From DAIDKA01 sp963726995 (lineage in GTDB: Bacteria; Pseudomonadota; Gammaproteobacteria; Steroidobacterales; Steroidobacteraceae), in the NCBI GenBank assembly GCA_963726995.1, contig CAVSEP010000005.1:62001-126000 (forward strand): DNA of 64,000 bases, written 5' to 3'. The number at the start of each line of letters is the position of its first letter. The first letter of the stretch is position 1. The notes below the pieces were generated by a model. That model saw only the letters and a program-made list of their open reading frames with translations. It was not told where the DNA came from and did no database searches. The translations under genes and the position numbers were made by a program. Positions 35,011-43,757 of the stretch are shown in pieces.

Positions 35011-36588
35011 ATGATCAAGGAAAAAGACTTCGATGTCATCGCCGTCGGCAGCGGCCACAACGGCCTGGTGGCCGCCGCGTACCTGGCCAAGGCCGGCAAA
35101 CGCGTGCTGGTGCTGGAGCGCAATGCATGGCTGGGCGGCGGAGTGGTCACCCGCGAGCTCACGCGACCCGGATTCCGGCACGACCAGCATTCGATGACGC
35201 ATATCTTCATCCAGGCCAACCCCCTGCTGCAGCGGGATGAGCTGGGCCTGAAGAGCCGCTATGGTCTGCGCTACCTGTTTCCGGAATCCCCGATGATGTC
35301 GGTGTTCGAGGATGGCTCCACGCTGGCGCTGTTCCGCGACCCAGCCAAATCCGCGGCGCAGATCGCCAAGTTCTCCAAACGGGATGCCGAGGCCTTCCTG
35401 AGGCTGTCGGCGCAGGCGGCGGCCTGGCTGCCGATGCTGGTGTCCACGCTGTACACCCCGCCCATGCCCCAGGGGGCAGGCTTCGCCTTCATGGACCAGA
35501 GTCGCGAGGGCCAGCAGTTCTGGCGGGCCATGCAGATGAGCAGCCACGATGTGCTGGCCGACTATTTCGAGCACGACCGCGTGCGCGCCCATTTCGCCCG
35601 TGTCGCCGGCGAAAACCTGGTTTCGCCGGACGAGAAGGCGACCGGGCTGGGCGTGTTCGTGTTCCTGGGGTTCCTGGAAGCCTATGGATTCGGCGTCCCG
35701 GTGGGTGGCAGCGGCAAGCTGACCGAGGCGCTCACCCGGGCCATCGAAGACCGCGGTGGTGTCGTGCTCGCCAGCCAGGAGGTTCGCGAAGTGGTGGTCT
35801 CCAATGGCCGCGCATCGGCTGTGCTCACCGCGGACGGCACGCGCTTCACGGCGCGCGAGGCGGTCATCGGCGCCATCCACCCGCACAAGCTCTCGTCCAT
35901 GGTGCCGGGGCTGGATCCTGAAGTGCGCCGGTGCGCTGAAGCCACCCACATCACCGAGGCCGCCTGCGTCACGGTGCATGCCGCACTTGACGGACCGCTG
36001 CGCTTCCGGACGCCCGACCCGGTGCAGTCCGTGATGATCGAGCTGATGCCGCCGACCTATCGCGAGCTGCGCGAATGCTTCGATGATCTGCGCTACGGCG
36101 GTTTCATGCGCACCCATCTGCTGGGCCTGGGCTCGCTGTCGATGTTCGACCCCACGCGCACGCCGCCTGGCAAGGGCATCGCGCATCTGTGGGACTACGC
36201 GCCGTATGTGCGTCCCGACGGCAAGAGCTGGGATGAGGGCAAGGAGTCCTTCGCGCGCAGCATGCTCGAGAGGTTCAGGGTCTATGTCGCCAACCTGGAT
36301 GAGGTACTGCTGGACTTTCACTGCGACAGCCCGGTGGACATGGAACGCACCTCGCCGAGCTTCATGCGCGGCGACCTGCACGGCATTGCCACCACCAGCT
36401 ATCAAAGCGGGGCGCACCGTCCGACCCCGGACCTGGGTCAGTACCGGGTGCCGGGCGTGGAGCGGCTTTACCTGGTGGGGCCCTTCCAGTATCCGGGCGG
36501 CGGCGTGTTCGGCGCGGGCCGGGCCACGGCGCAGGTCATGTGCGATGACCTGAAGATCGATTTCGAAAAACTGGAGTCGCCGGCATGA
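35011..36588 (+). CDS. FAD-dependent phytoene dehydrogenase-like oxidoreductase
   Basis: 525 residues. The N-terminal FAD motif DVIAVGSGHNGLVAAAYLAKAGKRVLVLERN and the C-terminal RLYLVGPFQYPGGGVFGAGRATAQ match the CrtI/retinol saturase-like NAD(P)/FAD oxidoreductase family. These enzymes desaturate, isomerise or saturate hydrophobic polyene or ring substrates. The ATG at 35011 lacks a strong ribosome site. It overlaps the small downstream gene by 4 bases. Confidence 0.85.
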   Translation: MIKEKDFDVIAVGSGHNGLVAAAYLAKAGKRVLVLERNAWLGGGVVTRELTRPGFRHDQHSMTHIFIQANPLLQRDELGLKSRYGLRYLFPESPMMSVFEDGSTLALFRDPAKSAAQIAKFSKRDAEAFLRLSAQAAAWLPMLVSTLYTPPMPQGAGFAFMDQSREGQQFWRAMQMSSHDVLADYFEHDRVRAHFARVAGENLVSPDEKATGLGVFVFLGFLEAYGFGVPVGGSGKLTEALTRAIEDRGGVVLASQEVREVVVSNGRASAVLTADGTRFTAREAVIGAIHPHKLSSMVPGLDPEVRRCAEATHITEAACVTVHAALDGPLRFRTPDPVQSVMIELMPPTYRELRECFDDLRYGGFMRTHLLGLGSLSMFDPTRTPPGKGIAHLWDYAPYVRPDGKSWDEGKESFARSMLERFRVYVANLDEVLLDFHCDSPVDMERTSPSFMRGDLHGIATTSYQSGAHRPTPDLGQYRVPGVERLYLVGPFQYPGGGVFGAGRATAQVMCDDLKIDFEKLESPA

Positions 36589-36815
36589 AGCTGTATGGGC
36601 CGGATCGTCGCGAGCTGATGACCGTCAGCCGCATCGAGCGCGATGGCAGCCGGCTGGTGATCAAGGCCAAGGTGTTCGGCACCATGCCGATGACGGCGAA
36701 TCTGACGCCCGCCGATGTGCGCGAGGGTCTGAAGCTGCTGGGCCTGCGCGGCATCCTGTTCGTATTAAGTATGCCGTTTCGCAGGTCGGGAGCAGTGCCG
36801 GGAGGCGCAAAATGA
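36585..36815 (+). CDS. Small protein with hydrophobic C-terminus, unknown function
   Basis: 76 residues. The first two thirds (LYGPDRRELMTVSRIERDGSRLVIKAKVFGTMPMTANL) are beta-rich and soluble-looking; the end LLGLRGILFVLSMPFRRS is a short hydrophobic helix with a basic tail, possibly a membrane anchor. It overlaps the oxidoreductase upstream and the SDR downstream by 4 bases each, so translation of all three is probably coupled and the protein may be an accessory to one of them. I cannot name a family. Confidence 0.65.
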   Translation: MKLYGPDRRELMTVSRIERDGSRLVIKAKVFGTMPMTANLTPADVREGLKLLGLRGILFVLSMPFRRSGAVPGGAK

Positions 36816-37598
36816 CTTCATCGATGCAAGGCAAGGTCGTCGTGGTCACGGGCGGCGCCGGCATGATCGGCCACGCCGCCGCGATGACGCTGGCGCGGGC
36901 CGGTGCCGCAGTCATGCTGGTGGACATCAATGGCGAACGCCTCGCCGCGCGCTGCGGCGCGGTCGAGGCCCTCGGCGGGCGCGTGGCGACCTTTGTCGCA
37001 GATGTCAGCAAGGCGGCAGATGTTCAGGCGTATGTGGCGCATGCGCTGGCGATGTTCGGCCGCATTGACGGTTTGTTCAACAACGCCGGCATGGAAGGCC
37101 GGCTGGGGCCCGATCTACGAGTACGAGGAAGCCGAGTACGACCGGATCGTCGCCGTGAACCAGAAGGGCATTTTCCTGGGCCTGCGGCACGTGCTGCCGG
37201 TGATGCTGCGCCAGGGGCGCGGCGCGGTAGTCAATACCGGATCGATTGCCAGCGAACGGGGCCTGGCCGGTGCCTGCGCCTACAACGCGACCAAGCATGC
37301 CGTCATCGGGCTGACGCGCACCGCGGCAAGCGAGGTGGGAAGCAAGGGTGTGCGGGTCAATGCCGTGATGCCGGGCGTGATCGACACGCCGTTGCTGGAA
37401 GCCATGCTGCGCATGATGTTCAACGGCGATGTGGAGGCCGGGAAGAAGGTACTGGGCAAGGTGGCCACCATGGACCGCATCGGCACCCCGGAGGAAGTCG
37501 GTGAAGTCGTGACCTTCCTGCTGTCGGATGCGGCCAGCTTCGTCAATGGCGCGGCCTGGGCCGTGGATGGCGGCGCGCTTTCGACTATCCGGCACTGA
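36812..37598 (+). CDS. SDR family oxidoreductase, one frame break
   Basis: 261 residues after correction. TGGAGMIG, NNAG, the Ser of VNTGSIAS, catalytic YNATK and a terminal FVNGAAWAVDGG give a complete classical SDR. One extra base near 37110 shifts the frame after GRLGP; the corrected reading is GPIYEYEEAEYDRIVAVN. No signal peptide. Third gene of a coupled trio with the FAD oxidoreductase and the small protein. Its end overlaps the convergent amidohydrolase gene by 14 bases. Confidence 0.83.
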
Positions 37599-38673
37599 TC
37601 CCGCGCGCTCGCTTCGGAACGAAGGCAAGAAAGCGACGCGGATTGTCCACCGTGATCCGCTGCAGTATCGCCGCATCGGCGCCCGCGGCGAGCAGCTTGG
37701 GCACGAACACCGTGACCGGCCGGGCATAGCCGCGCGAGGCATCGCCGGAAATCAGGATGTGGTCGGCAAATCCGGACTCGATCAGTCCCATGATCAGCGG
37801 CACCACCGGAGCGTCGCGCGCACTGCCCTGGCGATCAAAGCCCACATAGGCGCCGCGCCGGCACAGGGCCTTGTGCACGTACAGGTTCGGGTCCGTCAGA
37901 TTGCCCAGATGTCCGATGGCGACCCGGCGCGGGTCAACGCCCGCGTCCTCGAGAATGTCGAGCTGTTCCAGGGCCGATTTCCCGGGGATCCCGGTATGGG
38001 TGAAGACCGGCAGATTGGTGGCCAGGTGCGCTTTGCCGACGGCGCGAATCACGCGGCGCTCCAGCGCCGTGATGTCGTCCCAAGAGCCGATCTCGCCAAA
38101 GGCACCGGCCGGATACTCCTCGGCCTGGCGGATCAGCACCTGGGCGAGCTGTGACTCGCTCATGGATGCGACTTCTTTCGGATAGAAGGGCTGGGTGTAG
38201 AAGCCGGCGCCCTTGACGATGGGCAATCCCGACATCTTCGCCGCCTCACGAATGAACTTCAGGTCCATGCCGGCGCCTTCCAGGCTGGCATCGACGAGGC
38301 AGGCAATGCCATCGCGCTGCGCGTCGCGCAGTTCCTGCGCCATCAGTTCCACATTGCGCATGGGATCGGGCCCGGGCGGCGCCGGCGGCGGCCCGGCTCC
38401 CGGGGCGGGTGGGGAGATGCCCTGGGCTGCGAGCACCGCCTGTGAGGCGGCGCGAAACCGATCGTTGAAATCCTCGCTCAGCGACAGATGCTCGTGGAAC
38501 AAGGTGGCGCCACCGGCGAGTTCTTCGGGTGCGTAATCCTTGAACAAGGTGCGGATGACGGCGCCTTTCGGAAAGCCGGGCGCCTGGGCGCGGGTGGCGG
38601 TGGGCCCCAGGCCCAGGCCGAGCGCGCCCAGGCCGGCCATCTGCAATGCGTCGCGGCGGGTGAGAGTCTTCAT
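37585..38673 (-). CDS. Tat-exported phosphotriesterase-like amidohydrolase
   Basis: 362 residues. Twin-arginine leader (TLTRRDALQMAGLGALGLGLG). The phosphotriesterase-type TIM barrel shows HEH (LFHEHLSL), FTHTG, GHLGN and the metal Asp of ISGDASRG. Between barrel strands is EIGSWDDIT, with Glu where phosphotriesterase has the carboxylated Lys, as seen in lactonase-like and PTE-homology relatives. A Pro-rich insert lies near residue 90. Probably a periplasmic lactonase or esterase. It is preceded by a GST gene on the same strand, 6 bases away. Confidence 0.8.
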   Translation of the reverse strand: MKTLTRRDALQMAGLGALGLGLGPTATRAQAPGFPKGAVIRTLFKDYAPEELAGGATLFHEHLSLSEDFNDRFRAASQAVLAAQGISPPAPGAGPPPAPPGPDPMRNVELMAQELRDAQRDGIACLVDASLEGAGMDLKFIREAAKMSGLPIVKGAGFYTQPFYPKEVASMSESQLAQVLIRQAEEYPAGAFGEIGSWDDITALERRVIRAVGKAHLATNLPVFTHTGIPGKSALEQLDILEDAGVDPRRVAIGHLGNLTDPNLYVHKALCRRGAYVGFDRQGSARDAPVVPLIMGLIESGFADHILISGDASRGYARPVTVFVPKLLAAGADAAILQRITVDNPRRFLAFVPKRARGISAG

Positions 38674-38679
38674 GGCTGT

Positions 38680-39441
38680 TCAGTGGGCCTCGCCCGTGAA
38701 GGTGCGGAAAGCGGGATTGGTGCGGTTGGGCATGGCGAAGGCGGCCTTCACGGCGGGGCGCTCGAACATGCGGGCCACCCATTGGGTCAAACGGGGCGCC
38801 CGCGAACCGACCTTCATCTGCGGGAACAGCCGCTCGAGGGCCATGCCGCCGATGGCGAAGAAGTTGATGTCCGCGAGCGTGTAGCTGTCCCCGGCCAGCC
38901 ACTGGGTCTGCTGCAGCTGCTGTTCCACCTTGTCCACGGCGACCTCGATCTTGCGGGTGGCATTGGCCAGATCCCCCTCGCTGAAGCCCGAGCGTGCGGT
39001 ACGCCATTTCTCGCGCTGTTCATGCAAGGGTATGCGCGCCATCAGTCTTTCGAACTCGCCGGCTTCGACCGAGCGGGCGATGGCCCCGACCAGCCGGTGC
39101 CAGCCATGCATGGACACGAAGTTCACGACGTGTTCATCACAGAATTTGTTCCAGTATCGCATGCGCGCCTTGCCCAGCGCATCCGCCGGCCGCAGTGCGC
39201 GAGCCTCGGGAAAGGCATCTTCCAGGTACTCGCCGATCACGGTGGTGTGCGTGATGATCTGGCCGTCGTGGTCGAGCACCGGCACCTGGCCTTCCGGATT
39301 GATGGCGAGGAACCAGGGGTCGTGCTGCTCGAATTTATGCAGGTCGACATAGACGCTTTCGAAGGGCAGCCCTTTCTCCTTGAGATTGATGAGCGTCTTC
39401 AAGGAATTCGCCGCGGGCTCGGCGTGGTAGAGCTTCAACAT
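38680..39441 (-). CDS. Glutathione S-transferase family protein
   Basis: 253 residues from ATG 39441, with AAGGAG upstream. The N-terminal thioredoxin-like domain (LKLYHAEPAANSLKTLINLKEKGLPFESVYVDL, then GQVPVLDHDGQIITHTTVIGEYL) has the cis-Pro and the Glu/Ser-like ESxxI region in the form THTTVIGEYLE. The helical C-terminal domain ends WLAGDSYTLADINFFAIGGMALERLF. It may conjugate or isomerise a pathway intermediate. It probably shares a transcript with the Tat amidohydrolase. Confidence 0.87.
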   Translation of the reverse strand: MLKLYHAEPAANSLKTLINLKEKGLPFESVYVDLHKFEQHDPWFLAINPEGQVPVLDHDGQIITHTTVIGEYLEDAFPEARALRPADALGKARMRYWNKFCDEHVVNFVSMHGWHRLVGAIARSVEAGEFERLMARIPLHEQREKWRTARSGFSEGDLANATRKIEVAVDKVEQQLQQTQWLAGDSYTLADINFFAIGGMALERLFPQMKVGSRAPRLTQWVARMFERPAVKAAFAMPNRTNPAFRTFTGEAH

Positions 39442-39568
39442 AAGGGTCACTCCTTCGGCATGGCGGGTGAGGGGGGGCGGATCCGGCCGGCCGGGCCGCT
39501 GCGATGCGGGTTCCCAGGCCAAGCGGTACACTCCGGGGGTCATATTGGATTCGGTCGGGGGAAATGTA

Positions 39569-40036
39569 ATGTCGAGCGAACTGAGCGCCATCGAGCGCAT
39601 CGAAATCGAGCGGGCCTGCGAGCGTCTCACCCAGGCCTACGTGCGGGCGCTGGATCTGGGAGACATGAATGCCGCCGCGGACTGCTTTGCCGAGAATGGC
39701 TCCATGGCCCGTCCGATGAACCCGGGCCAGCTGATCCAGGGGCGGGAGGCGATTCGCGCCTCGCTGCTCACGCGGCCGAAGACTTTGCTGACCAAGCACC
39801 TGGCCACCAATGCCATGATCGATGTCGAAAGCCGCGACAGCGCCCGCGGTATTTCCTATCTCACCATGGTGGCCACCACGCCCCCCGAAGGGGCGGCGCC
39901 GCCATTCAATGCCAGCGGACCGACCTACTTTGGCGAAATGCAGGATCGGTTCGTGCGGGAAAAGGGCGTGTGGAAGTTTCTGGAGCGCCGCGGGTCGATC
40001 CAGATCAAGTTTGCGGGCGCCGTCACGCCTGCCTAG
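39569..40036 (+). CDS. NTF2-like (SnoaL_4-type) protein
   Basis: 155 residues from ATG 39569. The pattern IERACERLTQAYVRALDLGDMNAAADCFAENGSMARPM and IQGREAIRASL, ending VREKGVWKFLERRGSIQIKF, is the ring-hydroxylating-beta-subunit-like branch of the NTF2 fold. Function unknown. Stands alone between the divergent GST gene and the convergent CocE-type gene, overlapping the latter by 4 bases. Confidence 0.8.
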   Translation: MSSELSAIERIEIERACERLTQAYVRALDLGDMNAAADCFAENGSMARPMNPGQLIQGREAIRASLLTRPKTLLTKHLATNAMIDVESRDSARGISYLTMVATTPPEGAAPPFNASGPTYFGEMQDRFVREKGVWKFLERRGSIQIKFAGAVTPA

Positions 40037-41685
40037 GTCGCCAGCACCGGCAGCTGCAGCCATGACGGTGTGTCCCCTCCCGTCCAGATGGTATGGCTCC
40101 CGCGGTTCACGGTGTCCTCGTGGCGGGCGTAGAGCAGCGGTTTGGCGACCCGGAACACGTCGCGACCCTGGATTCGCAACCGCAGCGTCGAACCGACCTC
40201 GAAATGCGTGCCCGTCGGCCAGATCTCGATGTCGGTTTCCACCGTCTGTCCGGGCCTGACCTTGGCTTCGCTGGTATGCGCCAGCACCGGCAGGAAGTGC
40301 GTCGAACGTTGCGGGTCCAGGGCGCGATGCGAGACGCGCAGCCAGCCGAGCGCGACCGGCCCGTTCTCGAAGGTACCGTAGTGGGTGAAGCCCACCGGCT
40401 GTCCTGCCGCGTCGAGTTTCTCCAGGGCGATGAACAGATCCAGGTCATCGGACTCATCGGTGCTGACGTACAGTTTCAGCCTGACATGTCCCACGATGTC
40501 GAGCGGCGCCGCGAAGCGCAGATCGAACAGCGCGGCGGCATCCTCGGCCAGCGAGTCGTAACGGCATGCGGACTGCGTCCCGTCAGGTTGCACCGTCAAA
40601 GTGGCGGATTGCGCAGAAAGATGAAACCGCTGGTAGGAGACTTCCGGCAGGGGCCAGTCGGTGGAGGCGTGGTGCCGACCCTGGTAGTAGCGCTCGCGGA
40701 TTTCGACTTGCACGCGCGGCCATGACGGCGGCGCGGCGCTGCCCCGGAGGAAGTGGTCGAAGAAGGCGAGCTGTCGGGCACGACTGTCCGGATCATAGTA
40801 GTGCGCCCATTTCTTGCGACCGTGAACCTCCAGCCAGCGCTGTGGCGAGGACATCAGTCGAAAGCCTTCGAGAGTACCGCGCGAGTGCAGCGCATGATCG
40901 CTCCAGCTCGCGACCACGTAGGCCGGAACCCGTATGGCGCTCAAGCTCGCGGCCTTGGAGGCCCAGAAGGCATCGAAGCACGGATGCTCCGTGGTTTCTG
41001 CCCAGAGGTCTTCGATCTGCTGCGTCGAGGCGCCCCAGCGCACCTGGATGTAGGGCCAGAAGTGCGTGTCCGGAATGCCGCCATGCCGGACCACTTCCCG
41101 GTAGGTGTCCGACCAGCCCTCCCAGGGATTGATGGCCGCCAGATGCGGCGGATTCAGCGCCGCGACCCGCCACTGCATCGAGGCCAGGTAGGAGACCCCG
41201 GACAAGCCCACCCGTCCATTGCTCCAGGGCCTTGTGCCGGCCCACTCCACGGCGTCGTGGAAGGCCTCGGCCTCCTCGGGCGACAGATACTGGGCGGGGG
41301 ACTGGGCGTGCCAGACGCCGGGAATATCGATGGTGATGACTGCATAGCCCTGCGTGACCCAGTAGACCGGGTCGGGCGCCTCGAAAATGCACAGGTCGGA
41401 CATCCAATCCGCCTGCACTCCACTGGCCGGATAGATCTTCGCCAGGGGCGCGGGATCGTGCTTGCCGTAAGGAGTCCAGGCGAGCAGGGGCGGTGCTTTG
41501 TCAGCCTGCGACGCGGGTCGAAACACGTCGGCGTACAGGCAGAAGCCGAATCGCGTCGGGATCTCGACATCCCGCTCGATGATCATGCCGCGGGTGAACT
41601 CACGGCTATACTGCCGCGGCCGGGCGCCGCGTTGCTCGGGCGTATTCAGCGGCTGACGATAGCGGTAGGCGAATCTTCCGGCCAT
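40033..41685 (-). CDS. CocE/NonD-type alpha/beta hydrolase (S15 family)
   Basis: 550 residues. N-terminal RDVEIPTRFGFCLYADVFRP and WTPYGKHDP, nucleophile GLSGVSYLA (GxSxxS), catalytic Asp in VASWSDHALH and His in the VHGRKKWAHYY region, then a jelly-roll C-terminal domain (ALFDLRFAAPLDIVGHVRLKLYVSTDESDDLDLFIALEKL) as in cocaine esterase and X-Pro dipeptidyl peptidases. No signal peptide is evident. Probably an esterase. It follows the MarR gene region in opposite phase: MarR ends only 5 bases upstream on the same strand, so both may be co-transcribed. Confidence 0.88.
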   Translation of the reverse strand: MAGRFAYRYRQPLNTPEQRGARPRQYSREFTRGMIIERDVEIPTRFGFCLYADVFRPASQADKAPPLLAWTPYGKHDPAPLAKIYPASGVQADWMSDLCIFEAPDPVYWVTQGYAVITIDIPGVWHAQSPAQYLSPEEAEAFHDAVEWAGTRPWSNGRVGLSGVSYLASMQWRVAALNPPHLAAINPWEGWSDTYREVVRHGGIPDTHFWPYIQVRWGASTQQIEDLWAETTEHPCFDAFWASKAASLSAIRVPAYVVASWSDHALHSRGTLEGFRLMSSPQRWLEVHGRKKWAHYYDPDSRARQLAFFDHFLRGSAAPPSWPRVQVEIRERYYQGRHHASTDWPLPEVSYQRFHLSAQSATLTVQPDGTQSACRYDSLAEDAAALFDLRFAAPLDIVGHVRLKLYVSTDESDDLDLFIALEKLDAAGQPVGFTHYGTFENGPVALGWLRVSHRALDPQRSTHFLPVLAHTSEAKVRPGQTVETDIEIWPTGTHFEVGSTLRLRIQGRDVFRVAKPLLYARHEDTVNRGSHTIWTGGDTPSWLQLPVLAT

Positions 41686-41690
41686 CGCGG

Positions 41691-42155
41691 CTAGGGCCCC
41701 TCATCCAGCAGGTTTTCCGCATTGCTCATCAGGCGTTGCAGCTGCGCCTTGAAGGCGGCCTCGTCGATACCCGCCAGTAGGCGCCCCTCGTGGGCGTCGG
41801 CGAGGGGGCGCACCCGGCCCAGACTGGTCCGGCCCCGGGCCGTGAGCGTGATGACGCTGACCCGCGAATCCTGCTGCAGGCTGCCGCGCATCACCAGTCC
41901 GGCGCTCTCCAGGTGGCGCAGGGACCGGCTGACCCAGCCCTTGTCCACATGCGCCCGCCGCGCAATCTCATTGACGCTGACGCCACGGGTGCGATCCAGC
42001 AGATTCAGGATCCGCAGGTCCGTATTGCGCAGCCCCACCTTGGCCTCGATCGTCTGGGTGGCAAGCCGCGCCAGAACCTCGCAGATGCGGACGATGCGCA
42101 CCGCCACCAGATCCTCGACCGAGCGCGCCTTGCCGGCCGGGGACTTGTTTCGCAT
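41691..42155 (-). CDS. MarR-family transcriptional regulator
   Basis: 154 residues from ATG 42155; ATG 42173 would add six residues. The winged helix is clear: LRNTDLRILNLLDRTRGVSVNEIARRAHVDKGWVSRSLRHLESAGLVMRGSLQQDSRVSVITLTARG. MarR proteins usually repress their own promoter until bound by an aromatic or lipophilic ligand. A strong palindrome lies just upstream (42181-42204). It is followed by the CocE-type hydrolase and is divergent from the two-domain NTF2-like gene, both likely targets. Confidence 0.9.
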   Translation of the reverse strand: MRNKSPAGKARSVEDLVAVRIVRICEVLARLATQTIEAKVGLRNTDLRILNLLDRTRGVSVNEIARRAHVDKGWVSRSLRHLESAGLVMRGSLQQDSRVSVITLTARGRTSLGRVRPLADAHEGRLLAGIDEAAFKAQLQRLMSNAENLLDEGP

Positions 42156-42180
42156 CGCTGCTGGCCTGACCATCGTGGCG

Positions 42181-42204
42181 ACAATATTGTTGTCTTGACA
42201 ACAA
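42181..42204. promoter_or_regulatory. Candidate MarR operator in the divergent promoter region
   Basis: TTGTTGTC-TT-GACAACAA at 42187-42204 is a perfect inverted repeat (8-bp arms). It overlaps a second perfect palindrome ACAATATTGT at 42181-42190. A plus-strand TTGACA at 42195-42200 lies inside it, so binding would block a promoter. The position, just before the MarR start, is typical of autoregulation. Confidence 0.65.
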
Positions 42205-42317
42205 GTATCGGCCGATCGCATTCTCGCGTCAATCGCGCCGAAAGGCCGCCGGTCACGGCAGCTGGAGCGATGCGCGGCTGGTAACATCTTCCGGGCCGAT
42301 CTGAAAAGGGGACACGA

Positions 42318-43127
42318 GTGCTCAACTACAATGACTACATTGCCCTCTTCAACACCGGTGATGATGCGGCCCTGGTCGATCGGTTCTTCGCCGATGATGT
42401 CGTATTTTCCGGCGGCAGCCGCGATTACCGGGGGAAGGCTGCGCTCAAGGCTTTTCTGGACTGGGCGCACGACGGAGTGCGGGAGGTCATGCGGCCGCAG
42501 AACATCCTGCAGCGCGACGACCTGATCTTCGTCGAGGTCGACATGGATTTCCACGCCTCCAAGGAAAGGCCGGAGTTTCCCTTTGGACACCTGTTTCCCG
42601 GCGACCGGGTGACGGTCAAGTTCTTCGTCACCTATCGGCTGCGTGAGGGCCGGGTCGTTGAATTGAAGTCGATGACCTGGCCGCCCGGCAAGGGCGTCAC
42701 CCAGCTGCCGCGCCTGGGCGCGCATCCGAGCCAGCAGGCGGCATTCCGTGCCTATGTGGCGGCCTTCAGCAATGCTGATTTCGAACGCTTTTCGCGCTTC
42801 TACACCGAGGATGTGCGGCTCGAACTGGGGTCCGTCCCGCCGATCCTGGGGCGCCAGGGCATCATTGATTTCTACCGGCCGATGTTCGCGAGTGTGCGCG
42901 AGAATCTTGTCATCAACAGCGTACAGATGACCGACAGCAGCATCGAACTGGACGCCGTCACACGCTTCACCGCCATCCGCGATGCACCGGACTTCGTGGT
43001 GGGCGCCCTGAAGACCGGTGAATACATCGAAGGAAGGGTGCTGGTCAGCTACCGGTTGCGCGACGGCCAGATCTGCAGCATCGGCGTGCGGCGGGGCGGG
43101 GAAATGGTCAAGCACTCTCCAGTTTGA
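42318..43127 (+). CDS. Two-domain NTF2-like protein
   Basis: 269 residues from GTG 42318 with AAGGGG upstream. Two NTF2/SnoaL-like modules in tandem: residues about 1-130 (YNDYIALFNTGDDAALVDRFFADDVVFSGGSRDYRGKAALKAFL) and about 145-260 (FRAYVAAFSNADFERFSRFYTEDVRLELGSVPPILGRQGIIDFY). The role is unknown. It is divergent from MarR across the palindromic site, so it is probably MarR-controlled. Its 3' end overlaps the convergent ogt gene by 20 bases. Confidence 0.78.
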   Translation: MLNYNDYIALFNTGDDAALVDRFFADDVVFSGGSRDYRGKAALKAFLDWAHDGVREVMRPQNILQRDDLIFVEVDMDFHASKERPEFPFGHLFPGDRVTVKFFVTYRLREGRVVELKSMTWPPGKGVTQLPRLGAHPSQQAAFRAYVAAFSNADFERFSRFYTEDVRLELGSVPPILGRQGIIDFYRPMFASVRENLVINSVQMTDSSIELDAVTRFTAIRDAPDFVVGALKTGEYIEGRVLVSYRLRDGQICSIGVRRGGEMVKHSPV

Positions 43128-43587
43128 GCAGCTGTGCCTTGACGCTCAGGCCGCCGGCGAAGCCGGTCAGGGCGCCGTTTGCGCCGACCACGCGATGGCA
43201 TGGGACGATGATGCTCAAGGGGTTCCTGCCATTGGCGGCGCCGACCGCCCGGACCGCGCGCGCGCGACCGATCTGTGCCGCGATCTGGCCGTAGCTGCGG
43301 GTTTCACCAAATGGAATGGTGGTGAGCGCCTGCCACACCTGGTTCTGGAATGGCGTGCCCGCAGGATCCACCTTCAGCGTGAACTTGCGGCGCTTGCCGG
43401 CGAAGTATTCCTCGAGCTGCCGCTGAGCCTGCAGCAGCAGCGGATGCCTGCGGTCCTCCTGCATCGCCTGCAGGCGGACCCGTGATGGATCATCGTTCTC
43501 CCACAGCACGGCGGCCAGGCCGCGATCGCTGCCCACCAGCTTCAGCCGACCCACTGGCGTCGTGATGGTCTTGAATACCTGGCTCAT
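43108..43587 (-). CDS. ogt: Methylated-DNA-protein cysteine methyltransferase
   Basis: 159 residues, a normal Ogt length. The suicide-Cys motif is IIVPCHRVVGANGALTGFAGG, preceded by TPFQNQVWQALTTIPFGETRSYGQIA. It removes O6-alkyl groups from guanine by transferring them irreversibly to the Cys. It is divergent from the Ada-AlkA gene (170 bases between starts), giving a compact alkylation-repair locus. Confidence 0.95.
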   Translation of the reverse strand: MSQVFKTITTPVGRLKLVGSDRGLAAVLWENDDPSRVRLQAMQEDRRHPLLLQAQRQLEEYFAGKRRKFTLKVDPAGTPFQNQVWQALTTIPFGETRSYGQIAAQIGRARAVRAVGAANGRNPLSIIVPCHRVVGANGALTGFAGGLSVKAQLLKLESA

Positions 43588-43757
43588 GGCGCTCTCCGTT
43601 TTCCTGTACAGGCGTCGCGATTGCTGAGCGGCAGATTCTCATCCGTGACGCCCGGCCTGGCTAGCGGATTTCGGCCCTCGATTCAGGCGCCGTGGAGCCC
43701 GGCATTCATGTCCGAAAACCGCTAGTACGCCGCGGCCGTTGGTGGCAGCATTCTGCC

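Noticed and set aside
34561..36417. 618-codon minus-strand frame including the NTF2-like gene
   Set aside because: Only the last 137 residues (from 34974) look like protein; the upstream part is antisense to the FAD oxidoreductase.
41691..43115. 474-codon minus-strand frame including MarR
   Set aside because: The real MarR starts at 42155 or 42173; the extension is antisense to the two-domain NTF2-like gene and runs through the operator.
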